Assembly (NCBI GenBank): GCA_020351775.1
Contig: CP070666.1
Span: forward strand, 2,671,047 to 2,716,309
Reading direction: 5' to 3'
DNA length: 45,263 nucleotides
Origin: Gemmatimonadota bacterium
GTDB taxonomy: Bacteria > Gemmatimonadota > Gemmatimonadetes > Gemmatimonadales > GWC2-71-9
Shown here: positions 17,296-24,268 of the stretch, piece by piece
Position numbering within the stretch: position 1 is the first letter of the stretch
Layout of the letters: each line of letters begins with the position of its first letter
Made by a program: the position numbers and the translations under genes
Notes under the pieces: model-generated
Database searches by the model: none
Told to the model about the DNA's origin: nothing
Seen by the model: the letters and a program-made list of their open reading frames with translations, nothing else

Positions 17296-17871
17296 ATGAA
17301 GACACTGTTCAATCTTGGCGCCGCGGCCGTGGCCGTGTCGCTGGCCGGCTGCTCCGGCGGCCTGAACATCCAGACCGACTACAACCCGGGCGCGGTAACC
17401 GAAATGCGGGCTTACCGGACCTACAACTGGCTGCCCGAGCCCGCGGAGGGTCGGGGATCTGACGCGCGTGTCAACAACCCGATCACGATCCAGCGGATCG
17501 TTACCGCGATCGAGACGGCGCTCGAGGCCAAGGGGTTCCAGAAGGTGACCTCAGACGCTGACTTCAAGGTCGGCTGGCATGGCGCGATCAACAGCCAGAC
17601 CAACTACGTCACCTACAACGACTACTACGGCTATGGCTGGGGTGGTTGGGGCTACGGCGGCTGGGGCACCACGACTTCCCGCACCTCGGCGTACACCATC
17701 GATCAGGGTACTCTGATCATCGACATCGTGGATGCCGCGTCCAACGAGCTAGTATGGCGCGGCATGGCACAGGCCGAGGTCGGCCAGCCCTCGCGTGACC
17801 CGGAGGAGCGACAGCAACAGCTCAATGGTGTATGCGAGCGGGTGCTGGCCAGCTTCCCGCCGCGGGGGTGA
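17296..17871 (+). CDS. DUF4136-domain lipoprotein, second copy
   Basis: 191-residue lipoprotein with a clear lipobox (SLAGC, Cys19) and a complete DUF4136 domain. Residues after the anchor read IQTDYNPGA...YRTYNW, the classic family opening. TAIETALEAKGFQKV and DADFKVGWHGAI follow, then a Tyr/Gly/Trp-rich loop (about 110-128), GTLIIDIVDAASNELVWRG and a C-terminal helix ending in FPPRG. AGGTGG at 17283-17288 lies 7 nt before ATG 17296, favoured over an upstream ATG at 17263. A beta-barrel gene follows 148 bp downstream, repeating the arrangement seen at 13664-14976. The family has no proven function. Confidence 0.9.
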   Translation: MKTLFNLGAAAVAVSLAGCSGGLNIQTDYNPGAVTEMRAYRTYNWLPEPAEGRGSDARVNNPITIQRIVTAIETALEAKGFQKVTSDADFKVGWHGAINSQTNYVTYNDYYGYGWGGWGYGGWGTTTSRTSAYTIDQGTLIIDIVDAASNELVWRGMAQAEVGQPSRDPEERQQQLNGVCERVLASFPPRG

Positions 17872-18019
17872 ACGGCGCAGAATCGGTATCCGCCGACCGG
17901 GCAATTACGGTTAGCGCTGCACTGGCTGCGGAGCAGTTGGCCCCGATGGTCAGCCCGGCACTTCGAGGTCCGGCTGCCGACTGGCAGCCGGCGCGACAGA
18001 TGACAAATAGGAGATCCAG

Positions 18020-18769
18020 ATGAACGGTGTCGCCTGCCGCACGACGATGCTGGCACTGCTCTGCACGAACTTGCTTGCACCGCCCGTGCAGGCCCAGGTC
18101 AAGATCCCGTACCAGGACGACAACTGGCATCTCAACATCACCCCCTTTGCCATGCTCAACGGGATCGACGGTGTGGTGAAGGCGGGTGGGGAGACAGTAG
18201 ACCTCAGCTCGACGAGCCTGAGCGAAGTTCAGTTCGGGTTACACCTCGCGGTGCTCAAGAAAGCTTGGATCATCCAGGCGGAAGGCAGCTATCTGAAGTA
18301 CAGCTTGCAGGGCGGGACCTCGGACGGGACTCCGGCTCGGCTGGACTTGACCCAGTCGATGGGAGACGCTGCGGTAGGCTATTCTTTCGGCACCAATCAA
18401 AGGTCGTTTGCCGTCCTGGGTGGAGTTCGCTACCTGAACATCAAGGGCGAGACCACGGTCCAGGGCCAGCAACCCGAGTCGGGAAGCCAGGACATATGGG
18501 ACCCCTACTTGGGGCTGCGGTTCTTTTGGGGCGTGTACGACAGGGTGCCGGTCGTTCTCCGAGCCGACGTAGGGGGATTCCAGATAAGTGACGTTGACCT
18601 GTCATGGCGCGTGACAGTCGGAGCGGCGTACCAGTTTTCCGACCGCCTGGCGGTCGATGGCGGCTGGCGCTGGTTCGACATCGAGTACAAGACCAGCTCC
18701 ACTGCCGATCAGGCGATTTACGACGTCAGGCAAAACGGACCGTACTTGGCGTTGACGTTCGGGATATGA
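18020..18769 (+). CDS. Outer-membrane beta-barrel protein, unknown function
   Basis: 249-residue exported protein: signal peptide cleaved after VQAQ, then amphipathic strands such as WHLNITPFAMLNGIDG, WIIQAEGSYLKYSL, RSFAVLGGVRYLNI, DPYLGLRFFWG, RVTVGAAYQFS and a final YLALTFGI. The Gly-and-aromatic strand pattern and the internal repeats of VGGxRY type are those of small porin-like barrels. An AGGAG motif (18009-18013) sits 6 nt before the ATG. It follows the second DUF4136 lipoprotein on the same strand with a 148-bp gap. That gap contains no obvious gene or terminator. Confidence 0.8.
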   Translation: MNGVACRTTMLALLCTNLLAPPVQAQVKIPYQDDNWHLNITPFAMLNGIDGVVKAGGETVDLSSTSLSEVQFGLHLAVLKKAWIIQAEGSYLKYSLQGGTSDGTPARLDLTQSMGDAAVGYSFGTNQRSFAVLGGVRYLNIKGETTVQGQQPESGSQDIWDPYLGLRFFWGVYDRVPVVLRADVGGFQISDVDLSWRVTVGAAYQFSDRLAVDGGWRWFDIEYKTSSTADQAIYDVRQNGPYLALTFGI

Positions 18770-18771
18770 TG

Positions 18772-18890
18772 CCGGTCTCCCGGCGCCCCGGTGGTCCGGC
18801 AGCTCGGATTCCGGTATCTAGAACACTCGAGTCTTTCACTGCGCAAGGTTGCCGGGATGCCGGGAAGCTGGGATACGGGGACGCCATAGC
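18772..18890. repeat. Inverted pair of B-type repeats, copy 5
   Basis: 18782-18825 carries B units in reverse orientation (read on the minus strand CCGAGCTG, CCGGACCA, CCGGGGCG, CCGGGAGA). 18850-18886 carries them forward (CCGGGATG, CCGGGAAG, CTGGGATA, CGGGGACG). The two arms flank about 25 bp, so the transcript could fold into a long imperfect hairpin between the beta-barrel and J-domain genes. Confidence 0.6.
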
Positions 18891-18901
18891 CTCGGACTAG
18901 C

Positions 18902-19354
18902 ATGGATCTCTCCCGGGCATACAAGGTGCTGGGCCTCTATCCGGGTGCCTCCAAGGACGAGCTGAAGCGTGCCTACCGTGACCTGGCGTTGGTGTGGCAT
19001 CCGGACCGGTTCGAGCACAATGAGCGTCTGGCCCAAAAGGCCGAGAGGAACCTGAAGCGGATCAACGAGGCGTTCGCGCTGCTCAAAGACTACGATCCGT
19101 CCCCTGACGACCCGATCCCGAGCCGTCTCGCTCAGACCTTCAGCGCGGTCCTGGACCTCGGTGACGTGCTCGCGACCAAGATCCCGGGCCTGGCCGCTCG
19201 CCCTCGACCGGGCCAGCCGCATGTGGTGCTGGGGCTGGGAGCGATCGAGCGGACCGGGGTGCCGCGCCACCGCAGGAGACGCTCCCGGCGCTGGATCTTC
19301 TGGGTTGTGGCTGCCGTAGTGGTTATCGTAGGCCTTGTGGTGGCGCTGATCTGA
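18902..19354 (+). CDS. J-domain protein with C-terminal membrane helix
   Basis: 150-residue DnaJ-like co-chaperone. The J domain occupies residues 3-65 with the HPD motif in VWHPDRFEHN (about 35-37), preceded by AYKVLGLYPGASKDELKRAYRDLA and followed by the helix ending INEAFALLKDY. A Pro/Arg-rich linker leads to a basic stretch (RHRRRRSRR) and one C-terminal helix (about 128-148). The J domain should therefore be cytoplasmic and anchored to the inner membrane by its tail. It would stimulate DnaK near the membrane. No Gly/Phe-rich or zinc domain is present, so it is not a canonical DnaJ. No clear Shine-Dalgarno is seen; the upstream sequence is a repeat element. Confidence 0.9.
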   Translation: MDLSRAYKVLGLYPGASKDELKRAYRDLALVWHPDRFEHNERLAQKAERNLKRINEAFALLKDYDPSPDDPIPSRLAQTFSAVLDLGDVLATKIPGLAARPRPGQPHVVLGLGAIERTGVPRHRRRRSRRWIFWVVAAVVVIVGLVVALI

Positions 19355-19359
19355 ATCGA

Positions 19360-19490
19360 CGCAGGGTGTGGGGAGTCGGGGGTAGGGAGTAGGGAGCGGG
19401 GAGCGGTGGCCGGGACGGCGGGATCCCAGGACACCAACATGCCGGGAGGCCCAGACACCGACCGCCGCAACCTCCGGGAAACCGTGAAAC
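19360..19490 (+). repeat. Intergenic A-B composite repeat, copy 6
   Basis: Module A is at 19369-19407 (GGGAGTC, GGGGGTA, GGGAGTA, GGGAGCG, GGGAGCG). Module B is at 19410-19470 with 8-bp units CCGGGACG, GCGGGATC, CCAGGACA, CCAACATG, CCGGGAGG, CCCAGACA. It points toward, and nearly reaches, the ATG at 19494; the GGGAAACC of the last unit lies where a ribosome-binding site would be expected. Confidence 0.75.
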
Positions 19491-19493
19491 GGT

Positions 19494-19823
19494 ATGAAGA
19501 AAGTCCTCAAGCTACTGATCGTCTTGCTGGCACTGGCCACCGTCGTGACCCTGGTCAAGTACCGCACTCTGAGCCCCTGCGGCATGCTCAAGAAGGAGTG
19601 GGTGGAGCGGGCGAGGCAACAGGTGGAGGTGGCCAGTGCTCGGGCGCGGGATGTGGCCGAAGACCTGGGGGGCAGTGCCGAGCGCATCGCCGCCGACGTC
19701 GGCGAGTCACTGGAAGAGACGGCTAAGGAGATAGCGGAAACGGTGGCTGAAACCGCTGCCGACGAGAAGTCGTTGGGTGAGTGTGTGGTGGAGCTGTGGG
19801 ACATGAAGGTGGGCAAGCGGTGA
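19494..19823 (+). CDS. Small single-helix membrane protein with amphipathic helical tail
   Basis: 109 residues, no recognised family. One N-terminal membrane helix (about residues 4-21, KVLKLLIVLLALATVVTLV) is followed by a short Cys-containing loop. A long Ala/Glu/Arg-rich helical segment follows (about 35-90, with EETAKEIAETVAETAAD), probably a coiled coil on the periplasmic side. A second Cys (GECVVELW) near the end could pair with the first. It lies between a membrane J-domain gene and a DUF4097 gene, all on the same strand with gaps of 100-140 bp. The ATG is preceded by the B-type repeat rather than a standard ribosome-binding site. Confidence 0.65.
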   Translation: MKKVLKLLIVLLALATVVTLVKYRTLSPCGMLKKEWVERARQQVEVASARARDVAEDLGGSAERIAADVGESLEETAKEIAETVAETAADEKSLGECVVELWDMKVGKR

Positions 19824-19880
19824 CGGGACCGGGGTACCGCGATCCCGGGACGCCCGGGGTTACACCATTTGGCGTTTTGC

Positions 19881-19890
19881 GGTATCTAAT
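19881..19890 (+). promoter_or_regulatory. Possible -10 box (GGTATCTAAT)
   Basis: An AT-rich box in GC-rich DNA 36 bp before the DUF4097 start. Similar GTATCYT boxes precede the genes at 33679, 34580 and 38602. No convincing -35 is visible, so this is only a candidate extended -10 element. Confidence 0.3.
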
Positions 19891-19925
19891 CTAGGAGACG
19901 ACACTCCAACTCGGAGCGACCCGAA

Positions 19926-20765
19926 ATGAGTCCTAAGTTCTATATCATCCCGTTGGCGATCGTGGGATTGGGTGTGTGGTTGCTGCTGAAGCCGGAGCCC
20001 CAGAAACATGAGCACGTGACTGTGAGCATCGCACATTCGCCGGATGCAGCCGATGAGTGGTGTTATGAGGGCTCACGTAATAGGCAGAACTGGCATTGCG
20101 AAGTCCGGGAGTTCACCGTGCCGGCTGGCTCGTTCGAAGGAGTCTCGAGCGCCAACGGTAACATCCAGGTCGAAGGATGGGACAAGAGCGATGTGTTCGT
20201 CCGGGCCAAGATCGAAGGGCGGGCCGGGAGTTACGATGCCGCCCGCGAATTGGTATCGGCAGTCACTCTGACGACGACCGAGGACATGCTGAAGGCCAGC
20301 GGTCCGAGGCAGGGACGCGGTTCGAACTGGTCGGTCAGCTACAGGGCCATGGTCCCCGCGAAGTCGGATCTCACGGTATCGGCAACCAACGGGAATGTGA
20401 CGGTGACTGAGGTGATGGGCGATCTGAATGCCAGGTCCACGAACGGCAACGTGCAGCTGCGTCAAGTCGGCGGCGACGTCAGTGGTGGCACCACCAACGG
20501 CAACGTGAAGATCGAGCTGGCGGGAGATGCCTGGGTTGGGGAGGGTGTCGATGTGCGAACCACCAACGGTTCCATAGAATTGAACATTCCGGCGGACTAC
20601 AACGGGGTGCTCGAGGCCGCCACGGTCAATGGCAGCATAAACGTCGATTTCCCGGTCACTGTTACCGGTAAGATCAGCAAAAAGCTGCACGCCGTACTGG
20701 GTGATGGTGGTGCCGTGATCAAGGCCGCGACTACGAATGGTTCGGTGAGGATCAGGAAGCAGTGA
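19926..20765 (+). CDS. DUF4097-family beta-helix protein, membrane anchored
   Basis: 279-residue protein with one N-terminal membrane helix (about 5-22) and a body of short parallel beta repeats. The units share Asn-Gly turns: SSANGNIQVEGW, SATNGNVTVTEV, RSTNGNVQLRQV, GTTNGNVKIELA, RTTNGSIELNIP, ATVNGSINVDFP, ATTNGSVRIRKQ. This is the DUF4097/DUF4098 putative-adhesin pattern, a stacked beta-helix-like sheet found in many envelope and anti-sigma-associated proteins. Role unknown; the anchored beta sheet should face the periplasm. It ends 88 bp before the convergent MFS gene, with a hairpin between. Confidence 0.9.
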   Translation: MSPKFYIIPLAIVGLGVWLLLKPEPQKHEHVTVSIAHSPDAADEWCYEGSRNRQNWHCEVREFTVPAGSFEGVSSANGNIQVEGWDKSDVFVRAKIEGRAGSYDAARELVSAVTLTTTEDMLKASGPRQGRGSNWSVSYRAMVPAKSDLTVSATNGNVTVTEVMGDLNARSTNGNVQLRQVGGDVSGGTTNGNVKIELAGDAWVGEGVDVRTTNGSIELNIPADYNGVLEAATVNGSINVDFPVTVTGKISKKLHAVLGDGGAVIKAATTNGSVRIRKQ

Positions 20766-20835
20766 TAGCACTGTAACCCGGGTGCCGGTTCGCTCGGTAC
20801 CTGGGCGTGCTTTCAAATCGCTCGCAGCCGTTCGA

Positions 20836-20864
20836 GAGACCCCTGGCTTGCCGTCAGGGGTCTC
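20836..20864. terminator. Hairpin between convergent genes (possible bidirectional terminator)
   Basis: A perfect 10-bp stem, GAGACCCCTG (20836-20845) with CAGGGGTCTC (20855-20864), has a 9-nt loop. It overlaps the stop codon of the minus-strand MFS gene and lies 70 bp after the DUF4097 stop. There is no T tract on either side, so intrinsic termination is uncertain. Confidence 0.5.
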
Positions 20865-22068
20865 GTGTCGAAGGCGGAGACGACGACCCGGTGGGCACAA
20901 CCGCATCCGGTTTGCCTGGCGCCCGCAGTAGGATGAGCCACCCTACCACCATTACTCCCGCCGCTGCCAGGAACGCGGCCGTCGGTGACGCCAGGTCGAA
21001 CAGCTCACCGAAGACGAATGGGCCCGACAGCCGGCCCAATGACGATAGCGCCTGGGCTGCTCCTAGCATCGCCCCCTGTTCGGTTGCACTCGCCAGGGTG
21101 GAGATCATTCCCATGAGTCCGGGACTCAGTATGCTGTTGGCGAATGCGATGGCAAAGCCCAGCACGTAGAGCCAAATCGCGGCCGGGACGAACGAGGTGA
21201 GGGCCATGGGGACGGCCATGCCGATGGTTCCAATGACGATCAACTTCCTGTCACCGAAACGGCGCGACAGCTTGCCGAACACGTAACCCTGTACTGACGC
21301 TGCCACCAGACCGACGAGCGTGAAGTACTTCGCCAGCTCGATCTCGTCCCAGCCGAACTCTGCACCGGCGTACAAGGGGAACGAGACGATGAACCCGGAG
21401 AACGCAAACGGTATCAAGCCGAACACCGCGAACAGCCGACCGAGCAGTGGGTCTCTCAGCCCTTGCACGATGTGCTCGATATCGAGTAACGCGCGTTTGG
21501 CACGATGCTCCTGGTGCAATGACTCTTTGAGCAGCAGGAAAGCCGAGAAGAAGTTCAAGAGGCACAGTCCGGCAGCTGCCAGGCCGGCACCGGCGGGGCC
21601 TCCGTAGTGACCTGCAACTCCGCCGAGCGCGGGCCCCACAATGAAGCCGAGCCCAAACGCCGCCCCGATCAACCCCATGCCGCGGGACCGCTCGCTCGGC
21701 GCGGTGATGTCTGCCATGTAGGCCTGGGCGACGGAGATGTTGCCGGCGGCGAATCCCGACACCATCCGGGCGAGGAACAGTACGGCGTAGGACTGTGCGG
21801 CTGCGAACGCTAGGTAGCCGAGCGCGGCGAAGAAGATCGTGCCGAGCAGTACGGGCCGACGCCCGATGCGGTCCGATAGTCGTCCCAGCAGCATCGTGGC
21901 GCTGAACTGCAACAGTGAGAAGATGCCGATCAGTGCGCCGTATCCGAAGCCACCGGCCCCGAACTCCTGGGCGTAGTAGGGGATCACCGGCAGGATGATC
22001 CCGAAACCCGCAAAGTCGATGAAGACCGTCAGGAAAATGACGCCGAAGCGGGAGCGGGTGTATGGCAT
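20854..22068 (-). CDS. MFS drug-type exporter (TetA-like, 12 TM)
   Basis: 404-residue major facilitator with about 12 membrane helices. The family A motif is GRLSDRIGRRPVLL after helix 2. The antiporter motif C region lies in helix 5 (GAAFGLGFIVGPALGG), and the DHA1 opening is FGIILPVIPYYAQEFGA. These place it in the DHA1 group that includes TetA and MdtG-type proton-driven exporters; the actual drug or metabolite cannot be predicted. The start at 22068 (MPYTRSRFG) is chosen because residues from the upstream in-frame ATG at 22128 translate the intergenic repeat. The downstream end overlaps a hairpin shared with the convergent DUF4097 gene. Confidence 0.93.
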   Translation of the reverse strand: MPYTRSRFGVIFLTVFIDFAGFGIILPVIPYYAQEFGAGGFGYGALIGIFSLLQFSATMLLGRLSDRIGRRPVLLGTIFFAALGYLAFAAAQSYAVLFLARMVSGFAAGNISVAQAYMADITAPSERSRGMGLIGAAFGLGFIVGPALGGVAGHYGGPAGAGLAAAGLCLLNFFSAFLLLKESLHQEHRAKRALLDIEHIVQGLRDPLLGRLFAVFGLIPFAFSGFIVSFPLYAGAEFGWDEIELAKYFTLVGLVAASVQGYVFGKLSRRFGDRKLIVIGTIGMAVPMALTSFVPAAIWLYVLGFAIAFANSILSPGLMGMISTLASATEQGAMLGAAQALSSLGRLSGPFVFGELFDLASPTAAFLAAAGVMVVGWLILLRAPGKPDAVVPTGSSSPPSTRDP

Positions 22069-22080
22069 GGAAAGGGAATC

Positions 22081-22195
22081 TACGGCGGGGAGCGGGGAGC
22101 GGGGAACGGTGCGAGCTATCCAGGCCACGGTGGAGGTGCACGTGTTGCCAGATTCGTCCGCCCCCGCTCCCTGCTTCCCGATTTCTGCTATCTGG
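22081..22195. repeat. Inverted A-type repeats, copy 7
   Basis: A forward A module (GGGAGCG, GGGAGCG, GGGAACG) at 22084-22111 and a reverse A module at 22168-22188 flank about 57 bp. The arms are complementary enough to form a long imperfect stem. No clear B module is present. It separates the MFS gene from the upstream minus-strand gene. Confidence 0.55.
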
Positions 22196-23494
22196 TCAGA
22201 AGTGTCTGCGCCCCCTACCGATGTCCATTCTCGGATTCACGATGTTGGCGAACTTTGAGCCGAAGCGGTAGCTGAAGCCCAAGCCCACATCGATCCTGTA
22301 ATCGGTCTCGCGTTGGCGCCGCTCTGTGAGAATGTCCTGGTCCGACAGGCCTTCAGCGGAGAGGAAGAACTGGTCCTTGATGCGAGAGAAGGAACCGAAC
22401 AGATCGAGGTTGAATCCGCGGAATAGCCTGTACTCCAAGTTCAGGAACGTGTTGATGCGATGGGCCTCCAGATCGTGCAAGTATTGGATGCCTTCCACGG
22501 AACCGAAGATCTCACCCCAGGGTTGCTGCAGCGCCGCTGCAACGAGTAGCGCGTGACGCGGGAGTACTTCCTCCGTTTCGCCCTCGACTGTCTCCAGCTC
22601 GTAGTTGAAAGCTGCGATCTCCACGGAGTAGCGGAACGTGATCGCCCGTCGTGTGGATTCGTTGTATGGAAAGATGTTGAATTCGACGGTGGGACCGCCG
22701 GATATCGCCAAGTCATGATTCAGATAGGTTGACCTGTTTGCGCCTACCCTACCACCTGCCGACCAGTGGTCACTCAGGCTCCAGACTACCAGCAGATTGG
22801 CGGAGTAGTCCTCCGAGGTACTGGTGTAGGATTCCCCCTCTTCGAGCTCGTCGTACTCCTCCAGTTCGTACTCGCCACGCAGCCCGAAGTTGATCTTGAG
22901 ATCCTCGCTGACGCGATCGGCGCTGGCAGATCCACTGATTGAGTACGCCCGTTCCTGCGACTCTGCATCAAAGGACCCGTCGGCGCCGACTCGGAACACC
23001 CACAGGTTCCAGGGATCGTGCTCCTCGCGCTGAACCAGTCCGACCTTCGGCTCCTCGTACACCACCCGCAGGCGGGGTGCGACTGGAGTCGTATCCACGA
23101 AGTGCACGAGACCCAGTGTGATGGTTCGCGTCAGGCCTTCTCGAATCTCCGTGTCTGTGTCATCCGGATCCGAGACGTAGGACAGTGACTTCGTTGCTCC
23201 ATCAAGCTCCCTCAAGCCTAGGTAGTCGAGCGTGTAGTGCCAACCACCACCGCCGGTCCGCTGTGCGGTTACGAGCAGGTGCACGTCAGCATCCTGCCGG
23301 TCACGCACCCAGTTCACCCACGTGATCTCACGCCGGAAGTGATCGAAATCGCAGTTGGGGGCGTTGCAGTCCTCGAATACGTACAGAGCCTCCTCTGCTG
23401 TGTCCGCGGCGGGCTCCTGGGCGCCGACTTCGGTCCACGGGAGCAGCGTGCATAACGCGACGGCGGCAGTCAGTCTCAACGGATGTAGATTCAT
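22196..23494 (-). CDS. Putative outer-membrane beta-barrel protein of unknown family
   Basis: 432-residue exported protein. The signal peptide ends near VGAQEP. A first domain (about 30-150) carries YVFEDCNAPNCDFDHFRREITWVNWVRDRQDADVHLLV split around a CNAPNCD motif and looks like a small ligand or cap domain. The C-terminal two thirds (about 160-425) are amphipathic strands with acidic turns (YELEEYDELEEGES, NLLVVWSLSDHWSAGGRVGANRS, GFSYRFGSKFANIVNPR), as in outer-membrane barrels. Genes with this N-terminal motif recur in related bacteria by recollection, but I know no function. It lies 81 bp downstream of a response regulator on the same strand. Confidence 0.7.
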   Translation of the reverse strand: MNLHPLRLTAAVALCTLLPWTEVGAQEPAADTAEEALYVFEDCNAPNCDFDHFRREITWVNWVRDRQDADVHLLVTAQRTGGGGWHYTLDYLGLRELDGATKSLSYVSDPDDTDTEIREGLTRTITLGLVHFVDTTPVAPRLRVVYEEPKVGLVQREEHDPWNLWVFRVGADGSFDAESQERAYSISGSASADRVSEDLKINFGLRGEYELEEYDELEEGESYTSTSEDYSANLLVVWSLSDHWSAGGRVGANRSTYLNHDLAISGGPTVEFNIFPYNESTRRAITFRYSVEIAAFNYELETVEGETEEVLPRHALLVAAALQQPWGEIFGSVEGIQYLHDLEAHRINTFLNLEYRLFRGFNLDLFGSFSRIKDQFFLSAEGLSDQDILTERRQRETDYRIDVGLGFSYRFGSKFANIVNPRMDIGRGRRHF

Positions 23495-23575
23495 TCTGAG
23501 TATCTCCGAGGCCGTACGGCCGGTGGTACGCTTGGGTTGACCGCGGCCGATTTGCCGCTGCGGTAGCGTGGTGAA

Positions 23576-24268
23576 TCATGCATGAAGTCGGTACCCCACC
23601 TTGCGCACCGTGAGTATGTGTTTCGGTTTGGCGGGGTCCTGCTCGAGCTTGCGCCGCAACTCGGCGACATGCATGTCGACGGTTCTCGTCATTACATCGG
23701 CTTCGTACTTCCAGACTTCCCTCAGGAGCTCATCGCGAGTCGCGACTGCTCCCCTGCGTTCAATCAGTGCAAGGAGTAGATCGTACTCTTTGGGTGTGAG
23801 CGACACCGTGATCCCCTTGCGGAGCACGATGTGTGACGCTGTGTCGACCTGCACGTCGCCGAACTGCTCGGTCGTAGTGGAGCGCACCGTACCGTTCTCA
23901 CCGACTGGCACGCGGCGCAGTAGCGCTCTGACTCGGGCGAGCAGTTCCAGGGTGCCGAACGGCTTGGTGACATAGTCGTCGGCGCCCCAGTCCAGTCCCA
24001 GCACTTTGTCCGCCTCTTCTGCTCGAGCGGTGAGTATCAGTACCGGTATCTCCAGTCCGGTGCGCCGTGCCTCCCGCAGGAGAGCATAGCCGTCCAGCTC
24101 AGGGAGCATCAGGTCGAGCACTACCAGATCCGGATCAAACTCCTGGGCGCGCTTGAGTCCCGTACGACCGTCATATGCCACGTCGACCTCGTATCCCTCG
24201 GTCTCGAGCGTCTTCTGCAGGCCGAAGGCGAGGTCGGTGTTGTCCTCCACCACCAGTATCTTCGTCAT
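23576..24268 (-). CDS. OmpR/PhoB-family response regulator
   Basis: 230-residue transcription factor. The receiver domain has acidic residues VVEDN (8-9), the phospho-acceptor Asp52 in LDLMLPELDG, Thr80 and Lys102 (VTKPFG). A winged-helix DNA-binding domain follows from about 130 with VSLTPKEYDLL, RDELLREVW and RTVDMHVAELRRKLE. It ends with the typical RKVGYRLHA. Its ATG overlaps the stop of the upstream histidine kinase (ATGA at 24265-24268), so the two are translationally coupled and surely cognate partners. The adjacent beta-barrel-like gene 81 bp downstream is a plausible target or operon member. Confidence 0.96.
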   Translation of the reverse strand: MTKILVVEDNTDLAFGLQKTLETEGYEVDVAYDGRTGLKRAQEFDPDLVVLDLMLPELDGYALLREARRTGLEIPVLILTARAEEADKVLGLDWGADDYVTKPFGTLELLARVRALLRRVPVGENGTVRSTTTEQFGDVQVDTASHIVLRKGITVSLTPKEYDLLLALIERRGAVATRDELLREVWKYEADVMTRTVDMHVAELRRKLEQDPAKPKHILTVRKVGYRLHA

